Shown in pieces: positions 29,261 through 38,217 of a stretch of 64,000 nucleotides of DNA. The stretch comes from Sphingorhabdus sp. 109 (lineage in GTDB: Bacteria > Pseudomonadota > Alphaproteobacteria > Sphingomonadales > Sphingomonadaceae), in contig NZ_LR732707.1 in assembly GCF_902506555.1 (NCBI RefSeq), positions 830,001 through 894,000 of the forward strand, read 5' to 3'. The position numbers and the translations under genes are program-made. How positions within the stretch are numbered: the first letter of the stretch is position 1; each line of letters starts with the position of its first letter. The notes beneath the pieces were generated by a model, which saw nothing but the letters and a program-made list of their open reading frames with translations, made no database searches and was not told the DNA's origin.

Positions 29261-30817
29261 ATGCAGATTGTTGAAACGCTGAACGAAGGTCTGAAACGGG
29301 CCTATGAAATCAAGATAACCGCGAAAGATATCGAATCACGCGTTGATGCCGAGGTCAAGAAGCTTGCCCCTCAGGTCAATATGCCCGGTTTCCGCAAAGG
29401 CAAGGTTCCGGCCAACCTGGTGCGCAAGATGCATAATGATGCGCTGATGCAGGACGCGCTGACCAGCTCGATCCAGGAAAGCATCGAGAAAACCCTGGCG
29501 GACAACAAGCTCCGTCCGGCGATGCAGCCGAACGTCGATCTTGATGAAGGCTATGAGCCCGGCAAGGACGCGAATGTGAAGCTGGATCTGGAAATTCTGC
29601 CGGACGTTCCGACACCATCGGTCGACGGCCTGAAACTCGAGCGGCTTCAGGTCGAAGCGGACGAGAAAACCGTTGACGAAGCGCTGCAGAAATTCGCGGA
29701 AAGCCAGAAGCAGTTCGAAACTGCCGCGAAATCCTACAAGGCGAAAGAAGGCGATCAGTTGCTGATCGACTTTGAAGGCAAGGTTGACGGTGTACCGTTT
29801 GAAGGCGGCAAGGGCGAAGGCATGGCGATCGAACTTGGTTCCGGCCGCCTGATCCCGGGCTTTGAAGACCAGTTGATCGGCAAGAAAGCCAATGACGAAG
29901 TGCTCGTCAAGGTAACCTTTCCCGACGATTATAATGTTGAAGACCTGAAGGGCAAAGACGCCACTTTCGACGTGGTTGTTGCCGAAGTGCAGAAGCCGAA
30001 GGTTGCGAAAGCCGACGACGAAATGGCCAAATCCATGGGTCTCGAAGGCATCGACCAGCTCAGCGAATTGCTGAAGGGCCAGATCGAGCAGGAACTGAAC
30101 GGCCTGACCCGCACCCATATGAAGCGCAAGCTGCTGGACCAGCTCGCCGCCAATCATGATTTCGAAGTGCCGCCGGGTATGGTCGAAGCCGAATTCAACC
30201 AGATCTGGCAGCAGCTGGAGCAGGAAGCGGCCCAGGAAGAAGATCCGGAAGCGGCTCGCAAGGAAATGGAAGACGAGAAGGACGAATATCGCGAGATCGC
30301 CGTCCGTCGCGTTCGCCTCGGACTGCTGCTTTCGGAAATCGGCCAGGCCAATGGCGTCGAAGTCAGCCAGCAGGAAATGGGCATGCTGATCCAGCAGGCG
30401 GCCCAGCAATATCGTCCGGAAGACCGCGACCGGTTCGTCCAGTATATCCAGCAGGACCAGATGGCTGCAGCCCAGCTTCGTGCACCGATGTATGAAGACA
30501 AGGTTGTCGACTTCCTGTTTGACAAAGCCGAAATCACCGACCGCAAGGTAACGCGTGAAGAGCTGGAAGCTGCGATCGAGGCAGAAGACGAGGCCGAAGC
30601 GAAGCCGGCAGCCAAGAAAAAGGCGCCAGCCAAGAAAGCCGCTGCGAAAAAACCCGCCGCCAAGAAGGACGATGCCGAAAAGGCACCGGCCAAGAAGGCT
30701 GCAGCGAAAAAAGCGCCGGCCAAGGCCGCTGCCGATAAGGCACCAGCCAAAAAACCGGTGGCCAAGAAGCCGGCCGCGAAAAAACCGGCTGCCAAAAAGG
30801 CACCAGCCAAGAAATAA
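29261..30817 (+). CDS. tig: Trigger factor with lysine/alanine-rich C-terminal tail
   Basis: 518 residues; family members usually have about 430-450. Ribosome-bound chaperone and prolyl isomerase. The N-terminal ribosome-binding domain carries the GFRKGKVP signature near residue 45; the FKBP-type PPIase domain (about 155-240) includes EGDQLLIDFEGKVDGVPF; the helical chaperone domain follows to about residue 445. The last 70 or so residues are a histone-H1-like tail of Lys, Ala and Pro (AAKKPAAKK repeats). AGGA precedes the ATG. A strong terminator follows. The usual tig-clpP-clpX order is interrupted by an inverted ClpP-type gene. Confidence 0.96.
   Translation: MQIVETLNEGLKRAYEIKITAKDIESRVDAEVKKLAPQVNMPGFRKGKVPANLVRKMHNDALMQDALTSSIQESIEKTLADNKLRPAMQPNVDLDEGYEPGKDANVKLDLEILPDVPTPSVDGLKLERLQVEADEKTVDEALQKFAESQKQFETAAKSYKAKEGDQLLIDFEGKVDGVPFEGGKGEGMAIELGSGRLIPGFEDQLIGKKANDEVLVKVTFPDDYNVEDLKGKDATFDVVVAEVQKPKVAKADDEMAKSMGLEGIDQLSELLKGQIEQELNGLTRTHMKRKLLDQLAANHDFEVPPGMVEAEFNQIWQQLEQEAAQEEDPEAARKEMEDEKDEYREIAVRRVRLGLLLSEIGQANGVEVSQQEMGMLIQQAAQQYRPEDRDRFVQYIQQDQMAAAQLRAPMYEDKVVDFLFDKAEITDRKVTREELEAAIEAEDEAEAKPAAKKKAPAKKAAAKKPAAKKDDAEKAPAKKAAAKKAPAKAAADKAPAKKPVAKKPAAKKPAAKKAPAKK
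30598..30814 (+). repeat. Lys/Ala/Pro-codon tandem repeat in tig
   Basis: Degenerate short repeats encoding units such as AKKPAAKK and APAKKAAAKK, at the 3' end of tig. Built mainly from GCC, AAG/AAA and CCG codons. Slippage here would change the length of the basic tail. Confidence 0.8.
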
Positions 30818-30836
30818 TCTATCCCATCGGGATATT

Positions 30837-30872
30837 AAAAAAGCCGGGCAGGGTGAACCTGTCCGGCTTTTT
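30837..30872 (+). terminator. Intrinsic terminator after tig
   Basis: GCCGGGCAGG pairs with CCTGTCCGGC (one G-T pair, five-base loop), flanked by A-tract and T-tract, so it can work on both strands. It ends tig and the convergent ClpP-type gene. Confidence 0.9.
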
Positions 30873-30924
30873 AATGGGCTGCGATCAACCAGATATGGCT
30901 GTCGAATGAGATCCCCAAGGCTGG

Positions 30925-31545
30925 TTAGATGATGACCTCGCTAGCCTTGTCGATCACTGTACCGAGAATGCCATATTCCTTGGCTTCTTCGGTGCTCATC
31001 CAGTAATCGCGATCAATATCCTTGCGGACCCGCTCTACATCCTGTCCGGTTTCCTCGGCAATGATCCGGGCCAGACGCTCGCGCATCTTAACGATTTCCT
31101 GTGCCTGGATTGCGATATCCGATGCCTTGCCGCCGGCGCCGCCGGATGGCTGATGGATCAAGAATCTCGTATTGGGCAGGCAGAAACGCTGTTCTTTCGG
31201 AACGCCAAGGAAGATATGCGTGCCGGCGCTGGCCACCCAGCCGGTTCCGATCATCGCGACGGGTGAGCTTATATAGCGAACCAGATCGTGGATCGTGTCG
31301 CCGGATTCAACGTGGCCACCCGGGGAGTTCAGGAAAATGCGGATCGGATCGTTATTGACATGATCGAGATAGAGCAGCTGCGTCGACACACGCTCTGCCA
31401 GTTTCTGGTCGATGCCGCCAAAAATCATGATCGTGCGGGCTTCGAGAAACTTGGTCATCATGGCTCCGGGCAGGCCACCGGACTTGTTCTCGTCCTCGTC
31501 CTCTTCATTGGATAAGGGGGTGATTGGGCTGTTGTTGGTTATCAT
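30925..31545 (-). CDS. ClpP-type serine protease, second paralogue
   Basis: 206 residues. ClpP fold with all three catalytic positions: Ser in WVASAGTHIF (canonical AASMGSF), His in FLIHQPSGGAGG, and Asp in IDRDYWMST. The N-terminal region is longer and acidic (NEEDEDENKSGG) and differs from normal ClpP, so partner binding may differ. The ATG at 31545 has GGAG at -10; an earlier ATG (31578) is less supported. It runs opposite to clpP at 31790, sharing a 244-base region. Either an alternative ring or a mixed ring subunit. Confidence 0.9.
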   Translation of the reverse strand: MITNNSPITPLSNEEDEDENKSGGLPGAMMTKFLEARTIMIFGGIDQKLAERVSTQLLYLDHVNNDPIRIFLNSPGGHVESGDTIHDLVRYISSPVAMIGTGWVASAGTHIFLGVPKEQRFCLPNTRFLIHQPSGGAGGKASDIAIQAQEIVKMRERLARIIAEETGQDVERVRKDIDRDYWMSTEEAKEYGILGTVIDKASEVII

Positions 31546-31706
31546 TCTTGACTCCGCAGATGGAAATTTAACGAGCACCGATCACGGAAGGATCAGCATT
31601 GCCTTGCAGAACATGTAGGGATAGCCGGGATAGTGCGCAATGATCGTCGTGCCGGCGAGCAATTTTTTCTCGGCGGCAATCATTCTCGTGCAAGATCGTT
31701 AAAGCC

Positions 31707-31735
31707 CTTGAACAATCCGGCGATAATCCCGATGT
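31707..31735 (+). promoter_or_regulatory. Sigma-32-like heat-shock promoter before clpP
   Basis: CTTGAA at 31707-31712 and CCCGATGT at 31728-31735 with a 15-base spacer, close to the RpoH consensus (CTTGAA, CCCCATNT). Located about 55 bases before the clpP ATG. rpoH itself lies 4 kb away at 35143-36054. Confidence 0.6.
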
Positions 31736-31789
31736 AGTGCCGACGCTGAAGAGAAGCGCAAAAGAGATAAAAACAGGACGACCTACAAC

Positions 31790-32413
31790 ATGCATGATCC
31801 GATCACAGACGCTCTAGTCCCGGTTGTTATCGAACAATCCAACCGTGGCGAACGCAGTTTTGACATTTTTTCCCGGCTGTTGCGCGAGCGGATCGTATTT
31901 GTCACCGGTCCGATCGAAGACGGGATGGCATCGATCATCACCGCGCAACTGCTGTTTCTGGAATCCGAAAACCCGAAGAAAGATATCTATCTTTACATCA
32001 ATTCGCCCGGTGGCGTGGTGACCGCCGGCATGGCGATCCACGACACGATGCAATATATCCGTCCGCGCGTTGGCACGGTCTGTGTCGGTCAGGCGGCATC
32101 GATGGGCAGCTTCCTGCTGGCTGCGGGTGAACCGGGCATGCGCATGGCGACCACCAACGCACGGATCATGGTCCACCAGCCGTCCGGCGGCGCCCAGGGC
32201 ATGGCTTCCGATATCGAGATCCAGGCTAAGGAAATCCTGCGTATCCGGTCGAGCATGAATGCGCTGTACGCGAAATATACCGGCAAATCGGTAGAAGAGA
32301 TCGAAAAGGCCATGGATCGCGATACCTTCCTGGAAGCGAACGAGGCCAAGGCGTTCGGTATTGTCGACGAAGTCTATGACAAGCGCCCGGTGCCAAGCGA
32401 CGGGGACAAATAA
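31790..32413 (+). CDS. clpP: ATP-dependent Clp protease proteolytic subunit
   Basis: 207 residues, standard ClpP. Ser in [11 protein letters not shown] near residue 103, His in [13 protein letters not shown] near residue 128, and Asp in MDRDTFLEA near residue 178. It forms the tetradecameric chamber fed by ClpX (and ClpA). clpX follows 137 bases later. A heat-shock-like promoter lies upstream. Confidence 0.98.
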   Translation: MHDPITDALVPVVIEQSNRGERSFDIFSRLLRERIVFVTGPIEDGMASIITAQLLFLESENPKKDIYLYINSPGGVVTAGMAIHDTMQYIRPRVGTVCVGQAASMGSFLLAAGEPGMRMATTNARIMVHQPSGGAQGMASDIEIQAKEILRIRSSMNALYAKYTGKSVEEIEKAMDRDTFLEANEAKAFGIVDEVYDKRPVPSDGDK

Positions 32414-32550
32414 GCGCGTTGCCTCACCCGGGTAGACATCAGCAATATGGTTGACAGGCTTGCATATACGCCGAAAGGGCGGGTAAAAAGCTGTGGCAAT
32501 TTGGAATTTGACGGTTAGATTACAATAATCGCCGGTTTAAAGGACTTTTT

Positions 32551-33813
32551 ATGACGAAATTGACGGGATCTGATTCGAAGAGCACCCTTTATTGCTCCTT
32601 CTGCGGAAAATCCCAGCATGAAGTCCGCAAGCTGATTGCCGGACCGACGGTTTTTATCTGCGATGAATGTGTCGAGCTGTGCAACGACATCATCCGCGAG
32701 GAGACCAAGGGCGCCGTCACCGGTCGCAAGGACGGCGAAGTGCCGTCGCCGCAGGAAATCTGCGATGTTCTGAACGATTATGTGATCGGCCAGAACCGCG
32801 CGAAACGGGTTCTCTCGGTTGCCGTCCACAATCACTATAAGCGCCTCAACCACGCTGCGAAATCCGGCGACATCGAGCTGGCCAAGTCGAATATCCTGCT
32901 GGTCGGGCCGACCGGTTGCGGCAAGACCTTGCTGGCGCAGACGCTGGCCAAGACATTCGACGTGCCCTTCACCATGGCCGACGCGACCACGTTGACCGAG
33001 GCCGGCTATGTCGGTGAAGATGTCGAGAATATCATTCTGAAACTGTTGCAGGCGTCCGACTATAATGTCGAGAAGGCCCAGCGCGGCATTGTCTATATCG
33101 ACGAAATCGACAAGATCAGCCGCAAGGCGGAAAATCCGTCGATCACCCGCGATGTATCGGGTGAAGGCGTCCAGCAGGCACTGCTCAAGCTGATGGAGGG
33201 CACCACAGCCAGCGTTCCGCCGCAGGGCGGCCGCAAGCATCCGCAGCAGGAATTCCTGCAGGTCGACACTACCAATATCCTGTTCATTTGCGGCGGCGCA
33301 TTCGCTGGTCTGGAAAAGATCATCGGTGACCGTCTCGAAGGAAAATCGATTGGCTTCGGCGCCCATGTTGCGGCGCCGGAAGAACGCCGGGTCGGTGAGC
33401 TGCTCGCTCAGGGCGAACCCGAGGATCTGCTAAAATTCGGTCTGATCCCTGAATTTGTCGGCCGTCTGCCGGTAATCGCAACACTCGAGGATCTCGACGT
33501 CGACGCGCTGGTGACCATCCTCCAGGAACCGAAAAACGCGCTGGTGAAACAATATCGCAAATTGTTCGAACTGGAAGACGTCGGATTGACCTTTACCGAA
33601 GACGCGCTGGTCGCGGTGGCCAACAAGGCTATCGAGCGCAAGACCGGTGCCCGTGGCCTGCGGTCCATTGTCGAGAATATCCTGCTCGACACCATGTTCG
33701 ACCTGCCCGATCTGGAGGGCGTGGACGAGATCGTGATCGACAAGGATGTGGTCGCGGGAACAAAAGACCCGGTGAAGGTGATCGCCAAGGCGAAGAAGGA
33801 AGATGCGGCTTAG
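32551..33813 (+). CDS. clpX: Clp protease ATP-binding subunit ClpX
   Basis: 420 residues. N-terminal zinc-binding domain with four cysteines (CSFCGKSQ and CDECVELC), AAA+ domain with Walker A GPTGCGKT near residue 118 and Walker [10 protein letters not shown], the pore loop GYVGED, and the RKHPQQE region (the IGF-like loop for ClpP docking follows). It unfolds tagged substrates for ClpP. Starts 137 bases after clpP; it may have its own promoter. Confidence 0.98.
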   Translation: MTKLTGSDSKSTLYCSFCGKSQHEVRKLIAGPTVFICDECVELCNDIIREETKGAVTGRKDGEVPSPQEICDVLNDYVIGQNRAKRVLSVAVHNHYKRLNHAAKSGDIELAKSNILLVGPTGCGKTLLAQTLAKTFDVPFTMADATTLTEAGYVGEDVENIILKLLQASDYNVEKAQRGIVYIDEIDKISRKAENPSITRDVSGEGVQQALLKLMEGTTASVPPQGGRKHPQQEFLQVDTTNILFICGGAFAGLEKIIGDRLEGKSIGFGAHVAAPEERRVGELLAQGEPEDLLKFGLIPEFVGRLPVIATLEDLDVDALVTILQEPKNALVKQYRKLFELEDVGLTFTEDALVAVANKAIERKTGARGLRSIVENILLDTMFDLPDLEGVDEIVIDKDVVAGTKDPVKVIAKAKKEDAA

Positions 33814-33869
33814 AAAATCCGTCTCTTTTCTCGGTTCGGCGTTGCAATCCCGACCAATGGATCAGACAT

Positions 33870-34367
33870 CTAGATATTAAAGCGGTCGTGGCAATTTACC
33901 GGCTGCCCATGGTCATTTTTAACTTGAATGATCCTGGACATGTCTGCCCAGAAAACGCCCTCAGCTTGACGAGGGTTTGTTGTATCTACTAATGCGACCA
34001 GACATATCCCTTTTGAAGCCAACGCCCTGATTGTATCGATATAGGCTGTGGTGTCGGCGTTCTTTTGGAGGCGCACCACCACATATCTGCCCAAGCTATC
34101 CGGTCCGAGATTGTGAGGATCATCGTTGACCAGCTCAGTCGAGATGTCTTTCACCTCAACACCATTTTTAATCCAAGCGGCTTGAGCTTGGTCATAGTAG
34201 GGCAGTTCATCGATGAGATTTCTGTCAGTGAAAGCTGAACTTAAAAGCGTTGTGGTTAAAAGAACATTATTGGGTTCATCGGCGTTTCGATTGAAATCGT
34301 ACCAAAGCGAATCGCCAAACATGAGGGTGGCAGAAACGCCGATAAGGATTTTGCGTTCAATTCTCAT
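33870..34367 (-). CDS. Hypothetical protein, visibly more AT-rich
   Basis: 165 residues, not recognised. Hydrophobic N-terminus (ILIGVSATLMFGDSLWY) suggests a signal peptide or anchor. The remainder is soluble with an apparent alpha/beta part (GRYVVVRLQKNADTTAYI, ASKGICLVALVDTT). Base composition is clearly lower in GC than its neighbours, hinting at later acquisition or relaxed constraint. It follows mtgA by 24 bases on the same strand. No strong ribosome site; the coding status is likely but not certain. Confidence 0.6.
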   Translation of the reverse strand: MRIERKILIGVSATLMFGDSLWYDFNRNADEPNNVLLTTTLLSSAFTDRNLIDELPYYDQAQAAWIKNGVEVKDISTELVNDDPHNLGPDSLGRYVVVRLQKNADTTAYIDTIRALASKGICLVALVDTTNPRQAEGVFWADMSRIIQVKNDHGQPVNCHDRFNI

Positions 34368-34391
34368 AAACGTGACGTTTTGTCCATAAAT

Positions 34392-35057
34392 TCATTTATA
34401 GATACAGTTATCCAGCCTTTGGTTCCGCACCACATTGATCCGCGCCGCAATCGTGTTGCCATAGCGCCGGGTAAAGCCGCTGGCGCCGTTGACAGCGCGT
34501 TTCTTGGGCAGGGGCAGGGCCGCTGCGATGCGCGCGGCCTCGATCTTGCTCAGATCCTTCGCGTCCTTTTTGAAATAGCGCTGTGCGCCCGCCTGCACGC
34601 CATAAGTGCCGATACCGGTCTCGGCGATATTGAGATAGACTTCCATGATCCGGCGCTTGCTCCAGATCGTCTCGATCAGGAAGGTGAAATAGGCTTCCAG
34701 CCCCTTGCGGAAAAATCCGCCGCCCTGCCAGAGGAAGGCGTTTTTGGCGACTTGCTGGGATATGGTCGAACCACCCCGTATCCGCCCGCCCTGGGCGTTG
34801 CGCTGGATCGCCTTCTGGATTGCTTCGGTGTCAAAGCCGTTGTGGCTGCAGAATTTGCTGTCCTCGGCGGCAATCACGGCGCGTGCCATATTGGGGGAGA
34901 TATCGCTGAAACTCGTCCAGTCCTTGGTAATGCCGTTTTCATCCAGAACCATGGTTGCGGTTATTGGCGGCGGCACAATTGCATAGATCCCGACCCACGC
35001 GACCGTGATCAGGATGAAATAAATCATGAATTTGAAGAGAAATTTTATCAGCCCCAT
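34392..35057 (-). CDS. mtgA: Monofunctional peptidoglycan glycosyltransferase
   Basis: 221 residues, GT51 family. An N-terminal membrane helix (about residues 8-28), then the signature motifs: AAEDSKFCSHNGFD with the catalytic glutamate near residue 63, RGGSTISQQVAKN, and KRRIMEVYLNIAE with the second glutamate. It polymerises lipid II into glycan chains in the periplasm and lacks a transpeptidase domain. Downstream of rpoH, separated by a hairpin. Confidence 0.95.
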   Translation of the reverse strand: MGLIKFLFKFMIYFILITVAWVGIYAIVPPPITATMVLDENGITKDWTSFSDISPNMARAVIAAEDSKFCSHNGFDTEAIQKAIQRNAQGGRIRGGSTISQQVAKNAFLWQGGGFFRKGLEAYFTFLIETIWSKRRIMEVYLNIAETGIGTYGVQAGAQRYFKKDAKDLSKIEAARIAAALPLPKKRAVNGASGFTRRYGNTIAARINVVRNQRLDNCIYK

Positions 35058-35076
35058 AGCCGGAGCCTAAATGCAA

Positions 35077-35110
35077 AGCGCCCCGAAAACAATTTCTGTT
35101 TCGGGGCGCT
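35077..35110 (-). terminator. Hairpin terminator between rpoH and mtgA
   Basis: A perfect 12-base stem (AGCGCCCCGAAA with TTTCGGGGCGCT) and a ten-base loop, 33 bases after the rpoH stop; on the minus strand it is followed by TTGCATTT, a modest U-tract. Confidence 0.7.
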
Positions 35111-35142
35111 CTGCTATTTTATGCCTTGGTCAGGATTTCTGA

Positions 35143-36054
35143 TCAGTTCGCGGCAAGAAGCTGTTTTTCACCGGCAATCCGCAGCATCGCTTTCTGCAGC
35201 TTCTCGAACGCGCGAACCTCGATCTGACGAATGCGCTCGCGACTGACTTCATAGACCTTGCTCAGGTCTTCCAGTGTTTTGGGATCTTCCGACAAGCGGC
35301 GTTCAGCCAAAATATGCTGCTCGCGCTCGTTCAGCGAGCCCATGGCCTCGGTCAGCATTTCATGACGGAAATCGGCTTCCTGAGAAGCTGCAATCGCTTC
35401 ATCGTGCAGCGGGCCGTCATCTTCCAATATATCCTGCCACTGGCCGCTGTCGCCGTCTTCGGACGATAGCGACACGTTCAGTGAGGCATCGCCACCCATC
35501 GACATACGGCGGTTCATATTGACCACTTCATGCTCGGCCACGCCCAGATCGGTGGAAATTTTCTGCACGTCTTCCGGCGACAGATCACCGTCTTCAAACG
35601 CATCGAGGTTATTCTTCATGCGGCGCAGATTGAAGAATAGCTTCTTCTGTGCGGCGGTGGTGCCCATTTTCACGAGGCTCCAGCTACGCAACACATATTC
35701 CTGGATCGACGCACGGATCCACCACATCGCATAGGTCGCGAGGCGGAAACCGCGGTCGGGTTCGAATTTCTTCACACCCTGCATCAGCCCGACATTGCCC
35801 TCGGAAATAAGATCCGAGACGGGCAGGCCGTAGCCGCGAAAGCCCATCGCGATTTTCGCGACAAGCCGCAGGTGCGAGGTGACAAGCTGGGCGGCGGCTT
35901 CCTGATCCTTGTGCTCAGAATAGCGTTTCGCCAGCATATATTCCTGTTCGGGAGTCAAAATAGGAAATTTGCGGACTTCCGAGAGATACCGGTTCAGGCT
36001 TGCGTCCCCCCCTAAGGCTGGGATTTTTGCCGGAACATTGCTACCATTAGCCAT
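35143..36054 (-). CDS. rpoH: RNA polymerase sigma-32 factor
   Basis: 303 residues. Region 2 (LISEGNVGLMQGVKKFEPDR, then FRLATYAMWWIRASIQEYVL), the RpoH box QKKLFFNLRRMK that marks heat-shock sigma factors, and region 4 with the helix-turn-helix LEDLSKVYEVSRERIRQIE. The ATG at 36054 has AAGGA upstream; a start at 36096 is less likely. It should direct heat-shock genes such as clpP at 31.8 kb. Translation control cannot be judged from the sequence alone. Confidence 0.96.
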   Translation of the reverse strand: MANGSNVPAKIPALGGDASLNRYLSEVRKFPILTPEQEYMLAKRYSEHKDQEAAAQLVTSHLRLVAKIAMGFRGYGLPVSDLISEGNVGLMQGVKKFEPDRGFRLATYAMWWIRASIQEYVLRSWSLVKMGTTAAQKKLFFNLRRMKNNLDAFEDGDLSPEDVQKISTDLGVAEHEVVNMNRRMSMGGDASLNVSLSSEDGDSGQWQDILEDDGPLHDEAIAASQEADFRHEMLTEAMGSLNEREQHILAERRLSEDPKTLEDLSKVYEVSRERIRQIEVRAFEKLQKAMLRIAGEKQLLAAN

Positions 36055-36128
36055 TTTCGTTCCTTCTTTGTTGTGCCTCCGGGCCTCATCAAGCACCCTT
36101 TGGTCAAAAGCGATATAAGGTGTGTTAC

Positions 36129-37082
36129 CTATACACGCAACTTCATGAATAGTTCCTGCATATCGTCCGGAAAATCGATAGAAAACATCAATTTTTCGTC
36201 CGTTATCGGGTGAACAAATCCAAGACTAGCAGCATGCAGCGCCTGACGTCGAAATTGAATATCTTTTCGCCGGGAAAGTAATGATTTTCGACCAGCACCA
36301 TAGAGCGGGTCACCAATCAGACTGTGGCCGATATGGGTCATATGCACCCTTACCTGGTGGGTGCGCCCGGTTTCCAGCGTACATTCGACCAGCGCAGCGC
36401 CGTCGAGCATTTCCTTGACCGTATAATGGGTCATTGCCGTCTTGCCGCGATCGTCTCCGACAACCGCCATTTTCTTGCGGTTGACGTTACTCCGGCCGAT
36501 GCTTCCCTCGATCGTCGCCATGGGCGGATTGGGCCGGCCGTTGACAATCGCCAGATAGCGCCGCTCGATATCATGTTTGGCGAACAGGGCACTAAGTCCC
36601 TGGTGCGCGGCGTCGGTCTTGGCCGCGACCATCAGTCCTGACGTATCCTTGTCGATCCGGTGGACAATTCCGGGCCGGGAAACGCCGCCAATGCCTGATA
36701 GCTCGCCCCGGCAATGGTGGAGCAGCGCGTTGACCAGTGTACCGTCAGCATGACCGGCGGCGGGATGGACGACCAGCCCCGCCGGCTTGTTGACAATGAT
36801 CAGATGCGGGTCCTCGAACAGGACGTCGAGTGGAATATCCTGTGGCTGGGCCGGCCCTTCGATCGGTTCGGGTATCGTGAGCGCGAATGGTTTGCCGGCC
36901 AGCTTCTTGGCCGAGGGGTCGGTGAAGACCGTTCCTTCCACCAGCAGATGTCCGCCAGCGATCAGCGATTTCACCCGCTCGCGCGAAAGCCCGTCCACCA
37001 CCTCTGTGAGGGCGGCATCCAGACGCTGCCTTTTCTGTGATTCCGGTAAGGTTCCGGATATGGTAGATTGCCCCGCGTTCAT
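36129..37082 (-). CDS. rluD: 23S rRNA pseudouridine synthase (RluD type)
   Basis: 317 residues. An N-terminal S4 RNA-binding domain (QRLDAALTEVVDGLSRERVK) followed by the RluA-family catalytic domain with GIVHRIDKDTSGLM, whose aspartate is catalytic. Best fit is RluD, modifying helix 69 of 23S rRNA, though the RluA family has close paralogues. Start at 37082 (MNAGQSTISG) or 37100; no ribosome site is clear for either. Its 5' end almost touches that of the divergent JAMM gene. Confidence 0.92.
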   Translation of the reverse strand: MNAGQSTISGTLPESQKRQRLDAALTEVVDGLSRERVKSLIAGGHLLVEGTVFTDPSAKKLAGKPFALTIPEPIEGPAQPQDIPLDVLFEDPHLIIVNKPAGLVVHPAAGHADGTLVNALLHHCRGELSGIGGVSRPGIVHRIDKDTSGLMVAAKTDAAHQGLSALFAKHDIERRYLAIVNGRPNPPMATIEGSIGRSNVNRKKMAVVGDDRGKTAMTHYTVKEMLDGAALVECTLETGRTHQVRVHMTHIGHSLIGDPLYGAGRKSLLSRRKDIQFRRQALHAASLGFVHPITDEKLMFSIDFPDDMQELFMKLRV

Positions 37083-37098
37083 CGCGTAGATGTGGGCC

Positions 37099-37530
37099 AT
37101 GCAACTGTTTATATCAAGCGCCATCTTGGCGGAACTCCAGCGACTGGCCGAAGCCGGGAAACCGCATGAAATTTGCGGAATATTATTCGGTGACGACGGG
37201 CGGGTCAGCACTTATCGCCCAGCACCAAATGTTGCCGCCGATCCGCTGCGCCATTTCGAAATTGATCCGGCACTATTGATCGCCGCCGAGCGGGATCAGC
37301 GCGATGGCGGTGATACCATCGCCGGCTATTATCATTCCCATCCCGGCGGCAGCGTGCGGCCTTCTGCGATTGACGCGGGGTGCGCCGCAGCCGATGGCCG
37401 GATCTGGCTGATTTTGAACGGCCAGAATGCCGCAGCATGGCATGCGGTTGAAAACGGCGATATTTATGGCCGCTTCAACGCGATCACACTTGATTGCACC
37501 GGTGCAAAAGGCCAAACAGCCGCGGAATGA
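37099..37530 (+). CDS. JAMM/MPN+ metalloprotease-like protein (Mov34 family)
   Basis: 143 residues. The full JAMM zinc motif is present: the upstream glutamate in HEICGILFG near residue 25, and HSHPGGSVRPSAID (H-x-H-P then P-S-x-x-D). Bacterial members cleave C-terminal or isopeptide extensions from ubiquitin-like sulfur carriers, or are of unknown use. No sulfur-carrier or E1-like gene is next to it. ATG 37099 chosen; ATG 37090 is in frame three codons earlier. Lies before chpT. Confidence 0.87.
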   Translation: MQLFISSAILAELQRLAEAGKPHEICGILFGDDGRVSTYRPAPNVAADPLRHFEIDPALLIAAERDQRDGGDTIAGYYHSHPGGSVRPSAIDAGCAAADGRIWLILNGQNAAAWHAVENGDIYGRFNAITLDCTGAKGQTAAE

Positions 37531-37554
37531 AATGATAGTTAAGGGCGTGTTGAT

Positions 37555-38196
37555 ATGTCGAATAGCGAAGTTGACCTGGCAGCATTGCTGTGTTCGAAAA
37601 TATGTCACGATTTGCTCAGTCCGGTCGGAGCGCTCAACAACGGACTGGAATTGCTGGAAGGCGAAACCGACCCGGTGATGCGCGATCGCTGCATGGATCT
37701 GCTCGCGGACAGCGCCAGAGTATCGGCCAACAAGCTGAAATATTTCCGGCTCGCCTTTGGTGCTGCCGGCGGTTTCGGCGACAATGTCGATCCGGCAGAA
37801 GCGCGCCAGCTGATCGAATCGCTGCTCGGCGATTCGGGAAAGATCACCCTTGGCTGGGCCTTGCAGGGCGAGGCCTTGCCCAAGAAAGCGATCAAGATTC
37901 TCCTCAATCTCGCGCTGATTGCCAAGGAATCCCTGGTGCGGGGCGGACGGCTGGATGTCGGTGCCGAGCATGGGGACCTCGGTGTCGAGGTCGTTATCAG
38001 GGCAGAGGGGGACAAGATCGCGCTAGACGAGGGCATACGATCTGCCTTGGATGGTACGATAGCGCAGACCGATCTCAGCGCACGGACCGCGGGCGCGTGG
38101 ATGACCCGGGAACTGACGTTGGAAAATGGCGGCGATTTGCGAATTTCTCCACCATCGACGACAGAATTGCTTTTGGGTGCTATTGTCACCGCCTGA
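37555..38196 (+). CDS. chpT: Histidine phosphotransferase ChpT
   Basis: 213 residues. The DHp-like helical hairpin carries the phosphorylated histidine in CHDLLSPVGALNNGLELL near residue 18; a degenerate ATPase-like domain follows (ARTAGAWMTRELTLENGG). In Caulobacter ChpT relays phosphate from CckA to CtrA and CpdR, controlling cell cycle or motility. The neighbouring genes show no cckA or ctrA. Confidence 0.9.
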   Translation: MSNSEVDLAALLCSKICHDLLSPVGALNNGLELLEGETDPVMRDRCMDLLADSARVSANKLKYFRLAFGAAGGFGDNVDPAEARQLIESLLGDSGKITLGWALQGEALPKKAIKILLNLALIAKESLVRGGRLDVGAEHGDLGVEVVIRAEGDKIALDEGIRSALDGTIAQTDLSARTAGAWMTRELTLENGGDLRISPPSTTELLLGAIVTA

Positions 38197-38217
38197 GCTT
38201 CAATGGAAGGGCCTTTC

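Noticed and set aside
29336-30409. 357-codon open frame on the minus strand
   Set aside because: Antisense to tig; the GC-rich third positions keep the opposite frame open.
31568-31795. 75-codon minus-strand frame in the clpP intergenic region
   Set aside because: It covers the heat-shock promoter and the clpP start; no ribosome site or recognisable motif.
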